Below, piece after piece: positions 36,853 through 41,175 of a stretch of 41,175 nt of DNA (its first letter is position 1; the number at the start of each line of letters is the position of its first letter). The position numbers were made by a program, and so were the translations under genes. The notes under the pieces are model-generated. The model worked only from the letters and a program-made list of their open reading frames with translations. It did no database searches and had not been told where the DNA came from. Source of the DNA: a virus; IMG/VR virus record IMGVR_UViG_3300046536_000116, positions 1-41,175 of that record. One strand, given 5' to 3'.

Positions 36853-38526
36853 ATGGGACCCAAGCTGAAGGCGAGGCTGGCGACAATCGCCAGCATGAGC
36901 AAGAGTGATCTTGCTCAACTGCGCCTGGACCTCAGGGCTGCCTTTGACCTGATTGACGACAATGGCGGATCGGTCGATGAAATGACCGAGATTGCCGACG
37001 CTGTCGATGAGGTCAAGGCAGAAGAGACCAAGCGCGATGAGGCCGATGCTCTCCGTGACCGTGTGCACGATGACGGTGACGCAGGCGAGCAGGACGACAG
37101 CGAGACCACGCCGGACTATGGCGCGCCTGAGGAAGAGCAGGCACCTGTGGATGCTCCTGCCAACCCCGACACCGTGCCCACGTACGGTGAGCCGAACACT
37201 GGCGATGACGATGGCGACACGGAGCACAGTGATCAGCCTGAGGGCATCGCTGCGTCCACGCGGCCACCGCTCGCTGATGTCAAGCGTGCGCAGAGCACCA
37301 GCCGAAAGGCTGTGCAGCCAACAACTCTCCGCGTCAAGAGCAGGATGGTTGCTGCTGGCGATGTCGCAGGGTTCAGTGCCGGCCAGGAGATCACCACCAC
37401 GCGTGATCTTGCCCTTGCAATTCAGCGCAAGCTGGAAAGCATTGGCCGCAATGGCCCGTCGGGTGACGTGGTTGTCGCGTCCATCCACAAGGAGTACCCT
37501 GCCGAGCGCACGCTGGGCGACGACGCAATGCTCAACGATGAGATGATCGAAAAGGTCGTTGGCGCAGAAGCACTTGTCGCATCTGGTGGGCTTTGCCAGC
37601 CGGTGGCGGTGGACTACGCCATCAACACCATCGGCTCCACGGCACGTCCACTCCAGTCCTCGCTGCCGTCATTTGCGGCAACGCGCGGTGGCCTGCGGTT
37701 CACCCCGCAGCCTCTGCTCGGCACGGTCACGCCGCCCACGCCGTACACCATCGCAATGGATGTTGCAGCGACACCCAAGACGTGCTTCACGATTGTCTGT
37801 GGAACACCTGTTGAGGCTGATGTTTACGGCATCCCGGTGTGCATCAAGGTCGGCAACTTCCAGGGCAGGTTTGCCCCGGAAACCGTTGCAGCGCAGGCAT
37901 CCCTGCTTGATGTCGCGACGGCACGTGTGGCCGAGGCCACGCTGCTCAACGCCATCGACGCAGGCTCGACTGCTGTGACGTCAACAGGAGTCCTGGGCGA
38001 GATCAGGACCATCCTGCCGACCCTGGACCTGCTCAACGCTGGCTACAGGTACCGCAACCGACTGGACAACACCAGCCAGGTTCGGCTTGTTCTGCCGGCA
38101 TGGGTGCGGGACGCTGTGCGCGCAGACCTGGCAATGGAACTGGCGCACGACCGCGATGGCAGCGACAACAACCTGGCGGTCACCGATGCCCAGGTGGACG
38201 CCTACTTCGCATCGCGCAACGTCAGCACGGTGTGGATGCTGGAGGACAAGGCAAACTCGTTCGGCGGTGCCCAGGGCGCAGGTGCCCTGAACGCATGGCC
38301 GAACACGTTTGTTGCGTACTACTACGCAGAAGGCACCTGGCAGTTCCTGGATGGCGGGCGCATCGACCTTGGTGTGACCCGCGACAGCACCCTCAACGCC
38401 ACGAACGACTATGAAATTTGGCGTGAGGACTTTGAGGGCATCGCAAAGCGTGGCGCGGAGTCCCTCAAGTGCACCGTCACCACCCACCCGACAGGCATGT
38501 CGGCAGGCACCCTCCAGGTGGCCTGA
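36853..38526 (+). CDS. Major capsid protein with acidic N-terminal scaffold-like region
   Basis: A 557-residue protein from ATG 36853. Residues 1-160 are very acidic and low-complexity (EQDDSETTPDYGAPEEEQ), as in delta/scaffold domains removed by the protease. The rest fits an HK97-fold capsid: LGDDAMLNDEMIEKV, then SLPSFAATRGGLRF, GRFAPETVAAQASLLDVATA, and QVRLVLPAWVRDAVR near the end of the core. It builds the icosahedral shell. The gene is preceded by a 63-nt leader and followed by a large hairpin. Confidence 0.88.
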   Translation: MGPKLKARLATIASMSKSDLAQLRLDLRAAFDLIDDNGGSVDEMTEIADAVDEVKAEETKRDEADALRDRVHDDGDAGEQDDSETTPDYGAPEEEQAPVDAPANPDTVPTYGEPNTGDDDGDTEHSDQPEGIAASTRPPLADVKRAQSTSRKAVQPTTLRVKSRMVAAGDVAGFSAGQEITTTRDLALAIQRKLESIGRNGPSGDVVVASIHKEYPAERTLGDDAMLNDEMIEKVVGAEALVASGGLCQPVAVDYAINTIGSTARPLQSSLPSFAATRGGLRFTPQPLLGTVTPPTPYTIAMDVAATPKTCFTIVCGTPVEADVYGIPVCIKVGNFQGRFAPETVAAQASLLDVATARVAEATLLNAIDAGSTAVTSTGVLGEIRTILPTLDLLNAGYRYRNRLDNTSQVRLVLPAWVRDAVRADLAMELAHDRDGSDNNLAVTDAQVDAYFASRNVSTVWMLEDKANSFGGAQGAGALNAWPNTFVAYYYAEGTWQFLDGGRIDLGVTRDSTLNATNDYEIWREDFEGIAKRGAESLKCTVTTHPTGMSAGTLQVA

Positions 38527-38537
38527 GCAACTGAGGC

Positions 38538-38604
38538 TGGATGAGAGGTCAGATTGCGCGATGGGGCATGGCGCAGGTGAGAGGGATATCTGGCCTCTCA
38601 TCCA
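38538..38604 (+). terminator. Large 17-bp hairpin after the capsid gene
   Basis: TGGATGAGAGGTCAGAT (38538-38554) pairs with ATCTGGCCTCTCATCCA (38588-38604) over 17 bp with a single GU pair, and an inner stem TGCGC/GCGCA (38555-38559 with 38571-38575) branches from it. No T-run follows, and the next ribosome site GGAGG lies about 7 nt later. It may attenuate transcription, stabilise the abundant capsid mRNA, or regulate the next gene. Confidence 0.7.
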
Positions 38605-38619
38605 CTCAATGGAGGTGAC

Positions 38620-39489
38620 ATGACAACCACAGAATTTGGGATCGGCACGGTTGACAGGGAGTTTGCCCTGGTGGCCGCTGGCCTGCAGATGCCAGTAACG
38701 CCATCGGCTCCAGTGGCAAGCCCGGTCAACCTGGTTCGGTCCTCCCGCATTCCGCCAGATGAGACAAATGGCCGTTGGGTCAATGGGTTTGCCTATCTGC
38801 CTGAGGGCGTTGGCAAACTGACGATGTTCGATGATTGCTCAAACACAGAGCAGACCATCGCTGACATCACACCATTTGTGTCAGACTGGCAGCCATACGT
38901 TCTGAGTGCGCAGTTCAGGTGCTCAACGTTTGGCTTTGACGCGGCTGATTACATGGGCCGCGCAACAAGGCTGCTCGATGCCGCTACACCCAAGATGCTT
39001 GAGGAGGAGTTCTGGAATGGGACTCTTTCGCAGGCAGCAAGCCTGGCAAACACGTGGCTGGAGAAGGCTGGTAGCACAGCGTTCACGGCCACGTCGATGC
39101 GGCAGGCATTCGCCATTTGCGAGCAAGCACTTGGCGATGCGGCATATGGTGGGCGTGGATCAATTCACATGCCACCCTACCTGGTGCCGTACGCGGCATT
39201 TGAGCAGCTGATCAGGCGTGAGGGCAACTTGCTGCTGACAGACAAAGACACCATCGTGGTGCCTGGGTCTGGCTACGGCAAGATGGCCGACGCACCGGCA
39301 GGCTTGCACGTGTATGCCACTGGTATCACTGATGTTCGCCTTGGCGACATCATCGTGACGCCGGACGGTGGCAACATGGCGCAGAGCATCGACAAGGCAA
39401 GCAACACAGTGGTTGTCAAGGCTGAGCGTTACGCATGCGCCAGTTGGGATGAATTGCTGTGGGTCAAGGTAACCGTCACTCTGCCGTGA
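38620..39489 (+). CDS. Virion structural protein, possibly capsid-related
   Basis: A 289-residue protein from ATG 38620, behind GGAGG. It has a beta-rich core (YVLSAQFRCSTFGFDAADYM, IHMPPYLVPYAAFEQLI) and a C-terminal beta segment (VKAERYACASWDELLWVKV). The ending and the alternation resemble capsid-fold proteins or pentamer/vertex proteins, but I cannot confirm that. It lies after the major capsid gene and the hairpin, where its expression may be lower than that of the capsid gene. Confidence 0.68.
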   Translation: MTTTEFGIGTVDREFALVAAGLQMPVTPSAPVASPVNLVRSSRIPPDETNGRWVNGFAYLPEGVGKLTMFDDCSNTEQTIADITPFVSDWQPYVLSAQFRCSTFGFDAADYMGRATRLLDAATPKMLEEEFWNGTLSQAASLANTWLEKAGSTAFTATSMRQAFAICEQALGDAAYGGRGSIHMPPYLVPYAAFEQLIRREGNLLLTDKDTIVVPGSGYGKMADAPAGLHVYATGITDVRLGDIIVTPDGGNMAQSIDKASNTVVVKAERYACASWDELLWVKVTVTLP

Positions 39490-39498
39490 GGAGGACAG

Positions 39499-40374
39499 AT
39501 GGCAAACCTGTGCGGCGCCTCATTGCAGTGTGCCGCTATCCGCGTGACTGAATTGGATGCCGCTGGCGTTCCACAGCCAGGCGCAGCCATGTACGTCACC
39601 GACAATCTGGTGAAGATCGACTTCAACCCTGAGATGGAAACAGGGCAGGAGATCAGCAACAAGAATGCGGCCGGCAACCTGTGTGTTGTCTACCGTTCAC
39701 CAGACATCATGAAGAGGCTGACAATGACCGTTGAGGTCTGCGTCCCTGACCCTGAGTTGGAAGTCCTGCTCAGTGGTGGTGATCTCTTCATGGAGGGCAC
39801 CGGTCCAAGCGCTGAGGTCATGGGTTGGTCCTACCCACCGCTCATGGTTGACCCCACGCCGAACGGGTGCTCCATCGAAGCATGGACACGGTACGTCATC
39901 GATGGCTATCAGGACCCTGATCAGCCATTCATCAGATGGGTGTTCCCTCGCAACAAGCTGCGCAAGGGCAACAGGACCATCGACATCAACGCCATGGCCA
40001 ACGTCTATGAGGGATTTGCAATTGAGAATCCTTCATGGGGCGATGGTCCACTGAATGACTGGGAGTGGGATTCATCCCGAGTCGCTCAGGCTGCATTTGC
40101 GGACAGCGTCCCGACCGTGCAGTGTGGCGGCATGACAGTGCCCACCTCTCCTGGTGCGGCAACTGGTGCTACGGCTGGTGTTCCTGGTGCTTGGACCCCA
40201 AGCGGCGCAACACCTCCAGCCACCGTCGCTGCTCTGATCGCTGGCACGCCCAACACGGTCGTGGCATCGCCAGGCACCGCATGGACGACTGGCCAGTACG
40301 TTCAGACGGCAACGGCTGGTGTCCCTGGCCAGGCGCACTGGAATGGCACCATCTGGGTCACTGGCGTTGCGTGA
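39499..40374 (+). CDS. Virion structural protein with C-terminal Ig-like or decoration domain
   Basis: A 291-residue protein from ATG 39499, preceded by GAGGACAG. Residues 1-215 form one domain (FNPEMETGQEISNKNAAGN, PDIMKRLTMTVEVCVPDPEL), with a C-terminal repeat-like domain VPGAWTPSGATPPATVAALI and VPGQAHWNGTIWVTGVA. The latter is the short domain often attached to tail tube or head proteins. Its position next to the head-tail adaptor gene fits a tail tube or capsid decoration protein. Confidence 0.68.
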   Translation: MANLCGASLQCAAIRVTELDAAGVPQPGAAMYVTDNLVKIDFNPEMETGQEISNKNAAGNLCVVYRSPDIMKRLTMTVEVCVPDPELEVLLSGGDLFMEGTGPSAEVMGWSYPPLMVDPTPNGCSIEAWTRYVIDGYQDPDQPFIRWVFPRNKLRKGNRTIDINAMANVYEGFAIENPSWGDGPLNDWEWDSSRVAQAAFADSVPTVQCGGMTVPTSPGAATGATAGVPGAWTPSGATPPATVAALIAGTPNTVVASPGTAWTTGQYVQTATAGVPGQAHWNGTIWVTGVA

Positions 40375-40383
40375 GGATGAGCC

Positions 40384-41172
40384 ATGGCTACTACAACTGA
40401 CTGGGTGACACTCGACCAGATGATGGAGTACCTGGGGAGTGACGCACCTGACGACACGACTGGTGAGGCACGACTTGCCAACGCAATTTCATCGGCAAGC
40501 GAATCGCTGTATGCGCTGAGTGGGCGCAAGTTTCCTGGCATCCTTCAGGCCACGGTGCGACCCACAGCCCGCATGGAGCAAGTGCCATATCCTGAGCGTC
40601 GTCCAGGGCAAATTGGGTCTTTGTCGTGGCCGAACCAGACGTGGGGTTGGTGCTATGGTGGGTTGCATCTCACCTGTTCCAACCCCACGTCAATTGGTCT
40701 TGGTAGAGGACCAATCATCAGTGTGGAAGAGGTTGTCCTGCATGAAGAAATCCTTGACCCGATCAACTACAGGGTTGAGGATCAGAAGTGGCTCGTGCGC
40801 AGTGACTGCAGTGGCTGGCCAACATGCGGGTGTGAGTCCTGCCATGATCCATTCATGGTGTCCTTCACATTCGGTGAAGAGCCGCCACAATTGGGCATCG
40901 ACGCAGCAACGATCCTGTCCGCTGAGTTGTATCGCGCCAACACACCCAACCAAGTCTGCAAGTTGCCCGTGCGTCTGACGAGCATCACCCGTCAGGGCGT
41001 GACGATGGCCGTCATCGACAGCATGGACTTCTTCAAGAATGGCTTGACGGGCAACTACCAGGTTGACCTGTTCATCAAGACCTTCAACCCTGCTCAGCAG
41101 ATCAGGAAGCCAATTGCGTTCAGCCCGGACATGATAAACACGGGCAGGCGTACCACGTGGCCGACATCGTGA
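40384..41172 (+). CDS. Head-tail adaptor protein
   Basis: A 262-residue protein from ATG 40384, after GAGGATGAGCC. The N-terminus (WVTLDQMMEYLGSDAP, ARLANAISSASESLYALSGRKF) has the helices and GRxF turn of HK97 gp6-like adaptors that bind the portal ring. A cysteine-rich middle (CSGWPTCGCESC) and a C-terminal DLFIKTFNPAQQIRKPIAF follow. The gene is complete, ending in TGA at 41170-41172, with a GAGGA ribosome site for a next gene at the window edge. Confidence 0.78.
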   Translation: MATTTDWVTLDQMMEYLGSDAPDDTTGEARLANAISSASESLYALSGRKFPGILQATVRPTARMEQVPYPERRPGQIGSLSWPNQTWGWCYGGLHLTCSNPTSIGLGRGPIISVEEVVLHEEILDPINYRVEDQKWLVRSDCSGWPTCGCESCHDPFMVSFTFGEEPPQLGIDAATILSAELYRANTPNQVCKLPVRLTSITRQGVTMAVIDSMDFFKNGLTGNYQVDLFIKTFNPAQQIRKPIAFSPDMINTGRRTTWPTS

Positions 41173-41175
41173 GGA

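Noticed and set aside
1-41175. tRNA genes, CRISPR arrays, insertion sequences, integrase or repressor
   Set aside because: None seen in the sequence by eye; a temperate lifestyle is therefore not claimed.

Overview
The window is about 41 kb of a tailed double-stranded DNA phage, read rightward throughout: I find no convincing gene on the minus strand. The host is probably an actinobacterium. Reasons are many GTG/TTG starts with GGAGG ribosome sites, intermediate-to-high GC, an Ltp-type lipoprotein, a DUF1360-like membrane protein, an actinophage-style portal/MuF-like fusion and a capsid protease. No tRNA, CRISPR, integrase or repressor is visible, so the lifestyle cannot be decided here. The window stops after a head-tail adaptor gene, so the tail genes lie beyond it.

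Layout. (1) 1-657: a non-coding left end with repeated motifs, dyads and at least one promoter-like site. (2) 658-9871: an early operon of small, mostly unrecognised proteins, several with zinc-binding cysteine pairs, plus an SNF2-type helicase and an Ltp-like superinfection-exclusion lipoprotein. (3) 9897-24708: a promoter followed by recombination, nucleotide and replication genes: Cas4/RecB-like nuclease, Sak4-like ATPase, an SSB-tailed DNA-binding candidate, Pyr_excise-like protein, FAD oxidoreductase, HAD phosphatase, nucleotide-modification-associated protein, MazG, DnaE polymerase, a ThyX variant and a primase-helicase. (4) 24709-24985: a repeat-rich gap (possible origin or operator), then a RuvC-like nuclease and small genes. 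(5) 26455 onward: a second, related promoter-like element followed by packaging and head genes: terminase, portal-MuF-like fusion, collagen-like protein, endolysin, holin candidate, capsid protease, major capsid protein and other virion proteins.

The main discovery is in region 2. Thirteen segments fold as complete type II hammerhead self-cleaving ribozymes (open at stem II). Each has the conserved GAAA and CUGANGA core, a GUC cleavage triplet, and three helices whose sequences differ between copies while pairing is kept. They sit between successive genes or small gene groups, usually starting at or within 3 nt of the upstream stop codon and ending about 10-15 nt before the next GGAGG site. 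If active, they would cut one early transcript into about thirteen short mRNAs, each starting with a stem I hairpin and ending with a stem III hairpin. No copy was found in the replication or structural operons.

All calls were made by eye from the sequence. Family names are recognition from motifs and not database hits.
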